A stretch of 64,000 nt of DNA from Paenibacillus silvestris (GTDB lineage Bacteria; Bacillota; Bacilli; Paenibacillales; NBRC-103111): the NCBI RefSeq assembly GCF_009882985.1, contig NZ_WTUZ01000010.1, positions 1,140,434-1,204,433 on the forward strand, given 5' to 3'. Of the stretch, positions 24,769-33,489 are shown one piece after another. Position numbers and translations under genes: made by a program. Each line of letters starts with the position of its first letter. Position 1 is the stretch's first letter. The notes below the pieces were generated by a model. It had not been told where the DNA came from and did no database searches. It worked only from the letters and a program-made list of their open reading frames with translations.

Positions 24769-26397
24769 CTATGGAAGGGATATCTCCCAGATTTGCACCA
24801 GCGAACGAGGATCCTCATCCGTTGCTTCCAAAGCAACTGCGAAGTGAAGAGGACCAAGTCCATGCACCCTCGAAATCGCAGTTACTAAACGACCGGGTTT
24901 CTGCTCGAACCAGCCTGTGCCGCTACTCCGCGCATACACGCTCCCAGCGCTCAGTAGAACAAATCTTTCTCCACCTAAACAGACCACCCCATCCCACGCG
25001 AGAACAGCAGCCTCATAGCATGTACCATCCCGCTTCATCAAATGACCCTGTTCATCTAAAAGAATAAGTTTCCCACCTTCAGCAGTTATTTGGACAATTC
25101 TTTCTCTGAACGTTTGAACTAACGAATAGGTTGATCCTATGACTTCAAAGAGATCTCTGCCACATGCAGCCCAAACTCCTCCTCCATGTCGCTGCGCCAA
25201 TGCTGAAATTTCCTCAGGGAGAAGGAGTACCTCGCCTATTTCCGTCTCTGACAGTTCCCGAACAAAGCGGTATGGATCACATGGATCGCTTTTCTTCAAG
25301 GATCTCCCCCATGCTTTCCATAAGCCATCTTCCGAAATTACAGCAGAATGAACCGGATCTCCGATATGATGGGTTCCAAAAACAGCTTCCAACTTATAAT
25401 CAACTTCCCACATAAACCCGTCACTCGTTACAGCTAATAAGCGATTCTCATTCATCGTTACAAGCTTTGTTATGTTAGTATCTCTTCCGCCAATCCCGCA
25501 TGATAGTTCTCCCCGAACGTACTCTATTGAATTTCTACCAGAGCTGCCATCACCCATACTCCATATGTTAAAAAGACTGGACCAATCCGGCTGCATACGC
25601 ACATCGCCAGTCTCATGATCCAGCGTAGAGACACGAATCACGCCTTTATCCATATCAATGACGCGCGAATGTCTCTTACCATCTCGGGTGTAAGAGCTGT
25701 GCACGCCCGTATGAAAAAAAGTAACGCCATTCCGATACGTGCTGGAATCTTCAAAATCATGTCCTAAATGATAATGAGCGGAGAACCACATTTTAATAGA
25801 AGGATAATCCTGAATGAGTTGCGGCCATCTGTCAAAGTGATGGTTCTGGTCCAGATACGCATTCGTCGCTCGAACATGTACAAGCGGGACCGTTCTTAAT
25901 GCCGCGCCAACTGGAGGAGCATGGGTAAAGAAAATACAGGGCACCTCCGGTCGTTCCTTAAGCTTCGACTCGATCCATGCAAAATGCTCATCCGTCACAT
26001 AACACTCTTGTATCTGATAGCAGGATTCCCGCGGTTGAGGGTCCGTTCCTACAAAAAATAATCTAAAATGCTCATATTCCATCACGCCATTTTCTTCATC
26101 AAGCTGGTACAACTCGGCCAGCTTTCGGGCCATGGTTCCTTTTAATTGCTTCCCAGGGCCTGTCTCTCTTTGAAGATCATGATTACCCAGAATAGGGCGA
26201 ACCTGCGACTTCAATTCTCTCAGAAATTGGTACCCCTGCTCAAGTCCTTCCACACTGCCTATCGTAGAATGGCACCCGAAGTCACCTAACGGGATAACCA
26301 AATCTGGCTTACAGCTATTGATATGTTCGATAGCTTTTTCAGTCAAATGATGCTCTTTCGGGTGAATATGAAAATCCCCCAAGACGACGATACGCAC
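24769..26397 (-). CDS. Metallophosphoesterase with a C-terminal propeller-like domain
   Basis: 542 residues. The N-terminal half (about 1-250) is a calcineurin-like phosphoesterase: GDFHIHPKEHH with the first metal ligands, LGDFGCHS, the GNHDL box and FFTHAPPVGAA, and a later AHYHLGHDF. The C-terminal half (about 265-542) has short beta-rich repeats such as LLAVTSDGFMWEVDYKLEAV and ILLDEQGHLMKRDGTCYE, suggestive of a small propeller. No signal peptide is seen, so it is cytoplasmic. The upstream MBL-fold hydrolase gene ends 21 bases before it and is cotranscribed, suggesting two metallohydrolases acting on related phosphoester substrates. The natural substrate is unknown. Confidence 0.82.
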   Translation of the reverse strand: MRIVVLGDFHIHPKEHHLTEKAIEHINSCKPDLVIPLGDFGCHSTIGSVEGLEQGYQFLRELKSQVRPILGNHDLQRETGPGKQLKGTMARKLAELYQLDEENGVMEYEHFRLFFVGTDPQPRESCYQIQECYVTDEHFAWIESKLKERPEVPCIFFTHAPPVGAALRTVPLVHVRATNAYLDQNHHFDRWPQLIQDYPSIKMWFSAHYHLGHDFEDSSTYRNGVTFFHTGVHSSYTRDGKRHSRVIDMDKGVIRVSTLDHETGDVRMQPDWSSLFNIWSMGDGSSGRNSIEYVRGELSCGIGGRDTNITKLVTMNENRLLAVTSDGFMWEVDYKLEAVFGTHHIGDPVHSAVISEDGLWKAWGRSLKKSDPCDPYRFVRELSETEIGEVLLLPEEISALAQRHGGGVWAACGRDLFEVIGSTYSLVQTFRERIVQITAEGGKLILLDEQGHLMKRDGTCYEAAVLAWDGVVCLGGERFVLLSAGSVYARSSGTGWFEQKPGRLVTAISRVHGLGPLHFAVALEATDEDPRSLVQIWEISLP

Positions 26398-26418
26398 GAT
26401 GCCACTTCCTCTGTAAAA

Positions 26419-27201
26419 TCAAATAATAACCGTATTTCCTACTTCCGGCCAAATAACCTGGCCTCCAAAAATACGCTTAGCCGCCTGCACACACGCCTCC
26501 GAACGTTGGATACTCGTATGGATCAAATACAGAGTTTTCACTCCAGCCTCTAACGCCACTTTCGCTGCGTCAACAGCTCCGGCATGCAAATATCTGTTAT
26601 TACCCGGGTCCGCTGCATGTGGCCCCATCGCCGTTTCATGAATGAGCACAGAACTGCCCTTCACATGATCGATGATGTGCTCGGAATAAGCCGTATCGCC
26701 TGTGTACGAGAAAACTTCCGCTGATCTTCGATCCTCGAAGCGATAGCAGAGCCCTGCCACCGGATGAATCGTCCGGCAAGTATGTATATGAAAACGCTCT
26801 GTATGGAAGCTTTCACCCGCTCTTAAAGGAATCAGTTTAGGCTGTCCTTTATGCGAAAATCCCTTCTCATTTTCCAAAAAAGCTAGAGCAAATCCAACAA
26901 TTCTCTCCAGATCTTCCATTGGACCGGCAATGGTTAACTGGCTTAAATGCTCTCCTCTGGACATCCAATAATAGAGTAACGAAGGTAGCGACATGTAATG
27001 ATCATGATGAAAATGAGTGAACACCACATACCGAATCTCCAGGGGATCGAATCCCAATGTCCGCATGGTGTGTATCGAGTGCCATCCTGTATCTATCAGC
27101 ATATCGCGATTAATGATCAGGCAGGGGGAATCATTTCCACTATCGGGAATAGCACCTGTTGTACCTAGGAAAGTTAAGCTGTTAGGAGTTGTTTCGCTCA
27201 T
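26419..27201 (-). CDS. MBL-fold metallohydrolase, ribonuclease Z-like
   Basis: 260 residues from ATG 27201 behind GAGGTGGAG; the longer frame to 27297 has no site. The signature THFHHDHYMSLP carries the metal-binding HxHxDH motif. A distal HxxxxP-type region (CRTIHPVAGLCYRF), the SYTGDT segment, HETAMG and HAGAVDAAKVA complete the RNase Z/ElaC-like layout. It is shorter than genuine RNase Z (about 310 residues), so a phosphodiesterase on small molecules or nucleotides is as likely as tRNA processing. It is cotranscribed with the metallophosphoesterase downstream. Confidence 0.85.
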   Translation of the reverse strand: MSETTPNSLTFLGTTGAIPDSGNDSPCLIINRDMLIDTGWHSIHTMRTLGFDPLEIRYVVFTHFHHDHYMSLPSLLYYWMSRGEHLSQLTIAGPMEDLERIVGFALAFLENEKGFSHKGQPKLIPLRAGESFHTERFHIHTCRTIHPVAGLCYRFEDRRSAEVFSYTGDTAYSEHIIDHVKGSSVLIHETAMGPHAADPGNNRYLHAGAVDAAKVALEAGVKTLYLIHTSIQRSEACVQAAKRIFGGQVIWPEVGNTVII

Positions 27202-27257
27202 GTCTCCACCTCGTTTAAGTTGTTTGGCCGAAGAATTAATCAAAGACAAATGCAAAG

Positions 27258-27279
27258 CGATCGCTCCGGAGAGCGATCG
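27258..27279 (-). terminator. Intrinsic terminator of the giant SLH protein gene
   Basis: Stem CGATCGCTC/GAGCGATCG with a 4-base loop, 22 bases after the leftward stop of the 1877-codon gene. Only a short T stretch follows leftward. It may also stabilise readthrough mRNA into the MBL-fold gene. Confidence 0.6.
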
Positions 27280-27300
27280 TTTTGTCCATTCATTCAAAGC

Positions 27301-30300
27301 TTAATTTTTCTTTTCCATTGCTTTGAGCAACGTCGCAAGCATCTTAGCTGCTTCAGCTCTAGTTGCACTCTGAGCAGGTGCAAATCGGTTGTTCGGCAAT
27401 CCGTTAATAATCCCAGCTTGTTGCGCGAAACTCACCGCTTCAACCGCATAAGAGGAAATACTCGCTTCGTCCCCGAACTGATTCGGTGTTACGTTGCTTT
27501 CCAACTTATATCCAACGAGATTGGTCAAACGGATAAGGATAACAGCCATTTGTTCCCTGGAAATTTTCGCATTTGGTGCAAAAGATTCTGCGTCGATTCC
27601 ATTGACTACTTTATTTTTCTCTGCCCATGCAACGTACGGCGCATACCAATCAGTAGACTTAACATCTGCGAATGTGCTGTTCGTATAGGCGGATACATCC
27701 ACACCTGCGGCACCTGCGATAAGTTTTACAAATTCGCCACGTGTAATTTCATTATTCGGAGAGAACTGATTGTCGCTTACTCCGCTGATAATGTCTTTGC
27801 CAGTCAGATAATAAATATCCGATTTTGCCCAGTGCTCATCAGCATCTTTGAAATCAAGAATTTTTTGCGACGTCAACAAATACTCAGCTGCAGTTGACGT
27901 TGTGAACGGAATCGCAACTTCTCCGTTTTCGCCCACAGTAAGCTCGGATACAAGTACAGGAGCTTGATCTGCGGAATTTACCGCGTAGAAGAACAGCTTT
28001 TTGCCTGCTTGTTCTTTGCCTGCTTTCGTTTCTAGCGTCATTTTCCCTGGTAATGCACCTTGTTGATTAAGGGAAAGACCTAACACGACTTTACTTTTAC
28101 TCACTTGAACCGGCGTCATGATCTTCCCAACAGGAGCAAGATTTACGAGACTTACGCCTAAGTCAAAATGATCTGAACCTGTCGGATTTGTAATATCCTC
28201 CGAACGAACAGTCCATTTGTAATCACTACCTACAAATGTTTTTGTCTGGCCTTTTACTTTGCTGAATTCAGCAAAAAGATCGGAAGATACAACGCTGTCC
28301 TTCAATAAATCAACAGGTTCATCTTTTCCGCCTACAGGAGGTGCTGTAGGAATAGATCCACTAGAGCCATTATTAGTATCATCATCATTATCAGCCTTAG
28401 GTCTAATGGTTACTTTTGCAACAGCTGTCAAACCATCTAATGCAGCAGTAATTTCCTCTTCTCCTACTACTTTCGCAATCAACATGCCATTTTCTTGAAC
28501 GATGAATCCATTCTTGAAGCTGAAAGTGACGTCTTTCGTATCAATCTCAGAAACTGTACCGTAAGCATCGGTTCCTTTAATCGTTGGAATGACTTGTTTA
28601 CCAAGTTCAATAGATGGATCAACGGACATCTCGATCTTGACTGGTTTTCCTGGAGCTGGAGGCGGAGTCGGCTTAGCAATGATTTTGGCGATGGCCGTCG
28701 CATTCAAACCGCTAAACGTAACCGTAATTTCTTCGTCGCCTTCGGCATCTGCCACGATAACTCCATCTTCTTGCAAGTGTGCCTTTCCGTTCTTGAAGCT
28801 GAAGGTAACGTCCTTCGCGTCAAGGGCGTAACCCACGCCGTAAGCGTTGGTTGCTTTAATCGTCGGGATGAACGTGTCGCCGACTTCCGTTTCCGCAGGA
28901 ACGGACAGTTCAAGTTTGACCGGATTGACGTCCGTAGGCTTAATCGTCTCGACCGAAACAGAATTGCTCTTTCCTCCGGATGTTGCCGTAATGATTGCCG
29001 TACCGGAAGACTTCGAAGTTATAACACCATTGGTATCCACGGAAGCTACGTCTTCGTTGCTGGATTTCCAGTCAATCCCAACTAATTTGCGGTTATTGAT
29101 TTGAGTCAAGTAATTTGCAGGATACTCTCTGAAATCCCCGAACAAATCCATTTGGACTTGGGATCCGATGACCGTGTTCATTTTGCCCGAAATAATCGCG
29201 TCGTTATGAATGTAAACCTTCGTCAAAAGAGGGTCGAAAGTGTACTTCATTTTGCCGCCCGAAACCGTCATCTTACCTGTGCCTAGCAAATCTCCATCGC
29301 TATGCGGGAGGTACGTCTTATCGGCGCCGTTACCCGTAATGATGTATTTGACTCCGCCGACATCCCAAGTTTGAAGAGAATGCAAATGTCCAAAAATGCT
29401 GTAGATATCCGCATCTGGATGCTCAATCTTGTAATTGCTTAGAATAGACTCGTATTTCGCAGCGTCCTTCGGATCCATTTCATGCTTTGTGCCGAATGCG
29501 TCGCGCGTAATGACATGGTCATAAACGATAACGTTTTTCTTCGTATTCTTCTTCAAAACTTCTTCCAACCAATGGAACTGGGTGGAATCCGACAAGGTAA
29601 GACTTTGGATGTATGCCGAGTTCAGCATGATAATCAATGTATCCCCGTAGTCGAAATGCATCGTCGGAGAACCGAATTTCTTATAGTAGATATCCAAGGT
29701 GTTCTGGAACGCTTCATGATTACCCGCCAATACGAAGAATGGTTTAGAACCTGGGTCCCCGAAATACTTGTTGACGAAGCCCGACGCTTGATCGTATTGC
29801 AGTTGGGAACCGTCATCCACGATATCCCCCATGTGCATGACTAACGAAGTATCATCCGCTGCAACCTTGGCGAACAATTTATCGGTAAACGCGTTGCCTT
29901 GCGTGTCCGGAATCATCGAGATTTTGAAGTTATCTCCATCTTGCGGTTGAGGGATCGAAGCCAAAGTCAATTGATCCTTATAAGTCGGCATCGCGTTCCC
30001 GGCTTTATCCCGAGCATTGATTCTTAAAGCATACTCGCCATTCGCCAAGTCGCTTGTCGGTTCGGCATATCCCCAACCCGTGTTGGCGTCGTAATAGACA
30101 GGCAGCTCGATATTATTCATCTTAACGGAGATGCTCTGCGGATCTACTTGCGACTTGCTGTCCAATAGTTTGAACGTGACCCTCGGCGTCGGAATTTTGA
30201 CCATGACGTCCTTCGTAGGTGTTACGTCTGTCAATGTCGGAGCTTCCTCATCCGGTGTCAAATCCACGTGATACGTTTTGTCGATATATGGAACTGATTC

Positions 30301-32934
30301 ATTGGGGGTTAACGCTTTGTCGTAGGCGTCTACGAATACTCTGTAATCCCCTTGCGCTAGATTTTCCAATTTGAAACTAAGTCGACCCGTGACTTTATCA
30401 TAAGTGTAATCCTTATAATCCACGTCATTGATTTTAACCGTTATTTTGTTCTCGTCTACCCCGGAGAGACTATCGGTAATCGTAGTCGAGAAATCAAGGG
30501 TATTACTGAATAAGCCTTCCGACGAAGGACTAGTTTCAGTAAACTCCGGACCGCTAGTATCCGTAACCTCGTCCGTATAAATAAATTTCATATCATCGAA
30601 ATAGACCGTTCCGGAATATGCCGGCTTCGATTTTGTTGTCTCAACCATATACAAATAGTTAAGCGTAATCGGTAACTTCCAGCCTTCAGGGAAAGGTACT
30701 TCCAAATACTTCCAACCAACCCAGTTAATATCGTCTGTTTCCGTTGTTAGGTCGAGCGTTTTATCCGCGCCGCCGGATGAATCTTTAAATATCGCCCTTA
30801 ACCAAGGAGCCTTGCCGTCCCCGTATACCCAAATCCCGAATTTTTTCGGATAAACTTCAGTCTTATACGTGGAAAGCATTTGATCCGCAAGAGCATCGGA
30901 CCATTTCGCACCCTTATACCAGTGCGGGATCCAGTTCAGCGTTCCGTTCGAATTTTTGTTTGTCCACTTACTAAGGTCATAATCCATTTTAAAGCTTTTG
31001 CTTCCCGAATGCTTAACCGCCGACGAGATGCTCAAGTACGGGCTTGTTCCTGCGCTTCCCGCATATTGGGAAACACTGTTAAAGCCGATTCCGCTTAGAT
31101 GGTAACCTTCGATCGGGTACGTCTCGAAATTGTCGATGACCTGCTCTTTGATACCGACCGTAACTTGTGTTGTTAACGTCTTACCCGCAACCGTTGCCGT
31201 TAGCGTTGCCGTTCCGTTACTATCGTTAGATGTGACCAAACCGCTCTCGTTCACTGTACCGATACTGCCGGAAAGACTCCACGTTGCCACGGAAGGGTCG
31301 ATGTAAACCTGGCCCCCGGTTGCATCGGTAGCAACAAATCCGAACTGCTTTTTCGCGTTATTGTTCATAACTACGTTGGTGCTCGTCAAAGCAAGGGTAG
31401 ACACGGCATCCACGACCGACACTTTCGCGCTTCCTTTCACGTTGTCGACTGTCGCGGAGACTTCTCCCGTGCCCACTCCGGTATTCGCGATATAGTGGCC
31501 ATTCGGATCGACGCTTCCAATGGTTGACGCCCAAGTTGCAGGACCGTTGCCGCTGGAGATCGGATTGCCGAATTCATCCGCCAAACGATAGGCGAAATCG
31601 TATTTCGAGCCAGTGTAGAGCGTCATGTTCTTATCGACGACCACGTTGCCGACCTTCGTGCCTTTCGTCGCCGTGCTGACGAATAACAAGGAGCTGGAAA
31701 CGAGTCTGGAGCCATTGACATCGCCAGGATGGCTGACGGTTACCGGACGATCGCTGCCTGCTTGGCGTACGATCATCTCCGTCGAACCGCCGCCGTCCAG
31801 ATTTAGCGCATTGACAGCTCCTGCTTCTAATAAATATTTCCCAAGATCGGGAAGACCTGTTCCAATGCTCCCCGTATAATTAGTGCTTGGCTTGTCTACG
31901 GTTACCACGACAAGGCTTCCATCTGCCTTCATGCCTAATGCCGTACGCGCGTTAGCGGCCGGATCGCCGGTCGTCACTGCTACGCCATCACGTACAAGCC
32001 ATGCGTTAGAGGTGATTGAAGTCACGATATTGTTGTTCAAGATATCTTGGTTCGCGGCATCATTGCCTACGTGTAAATCGTATGTAAAGCTAACCTCGGT
32101 GTTCGCCTGCAACGCCTGGACGATTGATTTCGACGTGCCTACGCCTTCCAGAACGACGGAGTCGTCAGGAATATCGAAGCCTTCTGTCGACGTTACGTTA
32201 ACAACAGTACCCGTGTAAGTTTGCCCCGGATGAACGCCGTCGAAATTGTTGCCCACGCGGATCAACGCGAACACGGACTTGCCTTTGTCCGTAGCATAGT
32301 TATGCGTCATTTTACGCGTTTTCGTAACTTTGCTCGTATGGATGACTAAAGCGTTATTGACAGCCTGGTTTCGGTTAAGCAGGTTTACGCCGTAGACGGC
32401 CCCCGTAACCGAGAATGTTCCTTCAGCATGAACTTCCTTAATTTCGGGCTTATTTGCGGTATCCATATAAAAACTGATACGATCGTTATCGCCTGGCATC
32501 TGGCTTACAATCAGCTCGCCGTCCTTCATCATTAACCCGAGCGGATTTCCGGATGCCGGATCGATATCGTAAAAATCGCCGTCAACTCCGGCAATGACTT
32601 GATTGCCTTTCAAAATTTCGCGGTTTGCCTGATCGCCTATTGTTTCTACGGCACTGATGGTATCATACGCCTTGGCAGTAATGATCCTCGTGTTCGAATC
32701 GGCCGGATTAATATCCAGACGGTTAACGACTACGCGATTGTTCGGTTTATAGTAGTTATTGTATTCCTCCGAGGTAAAGTGGACGCCTGAGGAAATCTTC
32801 TCGCTTTTCAGTATGTTTGCGTCACCTGGCGGAGCTGCAATGGCCGTCAAAGCACCCATGCTCGATACATTCAGTACCGTCGCGATTGCCAGCAGCATCG
32901 CCGGCAATTTTTTGTTTCTAATGATTCTTTTCAT
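27301..32934 (-). CDS. Giant S-layer-homology surface protein with phosphodiester glycosidase and metallophosphoesterase domains
   Basis: 1877 residues. A signal peptide (about 1-34, AIAAPPG at its end) directs export. Domains in order: a phosphodiester glycosidase (NAGPA-like) region about 90-425 with NLDGGGSTEMIV at 378; bacterial Ig-like domains about 430-595; a carbohydrate-binding-like beta-sandwich about 598-790; two further Ig-like modules to about 990; a calcineurin-like metallophosphoesterase about 1003-1230 with PDTQGN, GDIVDDG, GNHEA and GHLHS; an Ig-like BIG2 module to 1330; two tandem 85-residue repeats (1335-1420 and 1430-1512) sharing KDVTFSFKNG; a linker; and three SLH repeats (about 1693-1877) that bind pyruvylated cell-wall polymer. 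It therefore sits on the cell surface. Both enzymatic domains attack phosphodiester bonds, pointing to wall teichoic acid-like polymers or extracellular DNA/glycans as substrate (inference). Confidence 0.92.
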   Translation of the reverse strand: MKRIIRNKKLPAMLLAIATVLNVSSMGALTAIAAPPGDANILKSEKISSGVHFTSEEYNNYYKPNNRVVVNRLDINPADSNTRIITAKAYDTISAVETIGDQANREILKGNQVIAGVDGDFYDIDPASGNPLGLMMKDGELIVSQMPGDNDRISFYMDTANKPEIKEVHAEGTFSVTGAVYGVNLLNRNQAVNNALVIHTSKVTKTRKMTHNYATDKGKSVFALIRVGNNFDGVHPGQTYTGTVVNVTSTEGFDIPDDSVVLEGVGTSKSIVQALQANTEVSFTYDLHVGNDAANQDILNNNIVTSITSNAWLVRDGVAVTTGDPAANARTALGMKADGSLVVVTVDKPSTNYTGSIGTGLPDLGKYLLEAGAVNALNLDGGGSTEMIVRQAGSDRPVTVSHPGDVNGSRLVSSSLLFVSTATKGTKVGNVVVDKNMTLYTGSKYDFAYRLADEFGNPISSGNGPATWASTIGSVDPNGHYIANTGVGTGEVSATVDNVKGSAKVSVVDAVSTLALTSTNVVMNNNAKKQFGFVATDATGGQVYIDPSVATWSLSGSIGTVNESGLVTSNDSNGTATLTATVAGKTLTTQVTVGIKEQVIDNFETYPIEGYHLSGIGFNSVSQYAGSAGTSPYLSISSAVKHSGSKSFKMDYDLSKWTNKNSNGTLNWIPHWYKGAKWSDALADQMLSTYKTEVYPKKFGIWVYGDGKAPWLRAIFKDSSGGADKTLDLTTETDDINWVGWKYLEVPFPEGWKLPITLNYLYMVETTKSKPAYSGTVYFDDMKFIYTDEVTDTSGPEFTETSPSSEGLFSNTLDFSTTITDSLSGVDENKITVKINDVDYKDYTYDKVTGRLSFKLENLAQGDYRVFVDAYDKALTPNESVPYIDKTYHVDLTPDEEAPTLTDVTPTKDVMVKIPTPRVTFKLLDSKSQVDPQSISVKMNNIELPVYYDANTGWGYAEPTSDLANGEYALRINARDKAGNAMPTYKDQLTLASIPQPQDGDNFKISMIPDTQGNAFTDKLFAKVAADDTSLVMHMGDIVDDGSQLQYDQASGFVNKYFGDPGSKPFFVLAGNHEAFQNTLDIYYKKFGSPTMHFDYGDTLIIMLNSAYIQSLTLSDSTQFHWLEEVLKKNTKKNVIVYDHVITRDAFGTKHEMDPKDAAKYESILSNYKIEHPDADIYSIFGHLHSLQTWDVGGVKYIITGNGADKTYLPHSDGDLLGTGKMTVSGGKMKYTFDPLLTKVYIHNDAIISGKMNTVIGSQVQMDLFGDFREYPANYLTQINNRKLVGIDWKSSNEDVASVDTNGVITSKSSGTAIITATSGGKSNSVSVETIKPTDVNPVKLELSVPAETEVGDTFIPTIKATNAYGVGYALDAKDVTFSFKNGKAHLQEDGVIVADAEGDEEITVTFSGLNATAIAKIIAKPTPPPAPGKPVKIEMSVDPSIELGKQVIPTIKGTDAYGTVSEIDTKDVTFSFKNGFIVQENGMLIAKVVGEEEITAALDGLTAVAKVTIRPKADNDDDTNNGSSGSIPTAPPVGGKDEPVDLLKDSVVSSDLFAEFSKVKGQTKTFVGSDYKWTVRSEDITNPTGSDHFDLGVSLVNLAPVGKIMTPVQVSKSKVVLGLSLNQQGALPGKMTLETKAGKEQAGKKLFFYAVNSADQAPVLVSELTVGENGEVAIPFTTSTAAEYLLTSQKILDFKDADEHWAKSDIYYLTGKDIISGVSDNQFSPNNEITRGEFVKLIAGAAGVDVSAYTNSTFADVKSTDWYAPYVAWAEKNKVVNGIDAESFAPNAKISREQMAVILIRLTNLVGYKLESNVTPNQFGDEASISSYAVEAVSFAQQAGIINGLPNNRFAPAQSATRAEAAKMLATLLKAMEKKN

Positions 32935-33095
32935 ACAACTCTCCCTTCAATCGTATAGAACGTTAACTAGACTTTTTACAATACGGTACTATACGACTTA
33001 ATAAGAGCTCCTTCAATACAATCGAAGCATAGGAAACATGTTGATTTTGTAAAATGAAACAAAAATCTCGCACCAATTTGTGCGTTAACACATCA

Positions 33096-33114
33096 TTCCG
33101 AAGCAGCTTCGGAA
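33096..33114. repeat. 19-base perfect inverted repeat in the SLH gene leader
   Basis: Arms TTCCGAAGC and GCTTCGGAA flank one central base. No T run follows on either side, so an operator is more likely than a terminator. Confidence 0.45.
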
Positions 33115-33445
33115 CATTTATCTACATAAATATGGTACTTAATAGATTATATGGATATGAAACAACCCTTTTCTATTTTCAATGAAACGCTCTCATAGGT
33201 GACAGCAAACAATTCTAATCATGACGATGTCAGACTTGTCGTATAGATGCGAAATTGCAACCTTGTATACATATAGGCAAAAAAAAATTCACAATGCAGC
33301 AAATTCCCCTTTGATAATTGTGACTTTTCCTTGAACATATAAAAATTATGTAAACAATTACTTGATTGCCACCATAAAGTTTCACCGTGTTAAAGAACTA
33401 TAAATTCATCCATATTTACAAGGCATGGAAGTGAGTCATAAAAAA

Positions 33446-33480
33446 GGCTGCTCTCAAGGTAATTACCTTGGGAGACAGCC
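33446..33480 (-). terminator. Intrinsic terminator of the GGDEF gene
   Basis: Long stem: GGCTGTCTCCCAAGGTAA pairs with TTACCTTGAGAGCAGCC with a mismatch or bulge. Leftward it runs into TTTTTTA. It lies 10 bases after the stop of the diguanylate cyclase gene. Confidence 0.88.
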
Positions 33481-33489
33481 TCTTTCGCT

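Larger units (their letters stand above)
32935..33489. other. Long AT-rich intergenic region upstream of the SLH gene
   Basis: About 500 bases without a credible gene. It contains a 19-base inverted repeat TTCCGAAGCAGCTTCGGAA (33096-33114), a near-palindrome ATGAAACGCTCTCAT (33181-33195) resembling a LacI/CcpA-type site, and at its right end the terminator of the GGDEF gene. The rest presumably is a long 5' leader and promoter of the SLH gene. I could not fix a promoter or recognise a riboswitch. Confidence 0.4.

Noticed and set aside
27220..27897. Plus-strand open frame of 225 codons
   Set aside because: Antisense to the SLH and MBL-fold genes, cysteine-rich low-quality protein sequence, no ribosome site.
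28495..29085. Long plus-strand open frame of 196 codons
   Set aside because: It lies antisense to the SLH gene and has no recognisable domain, ribosome site or conserved composition.
33240..33345. Promoter TTGTGA - TATACA leading to the SLH gene
   Set aside because: The 19-base spacing is outside the usual range, and the rest of the leader is AT-rich enough for chance matches.
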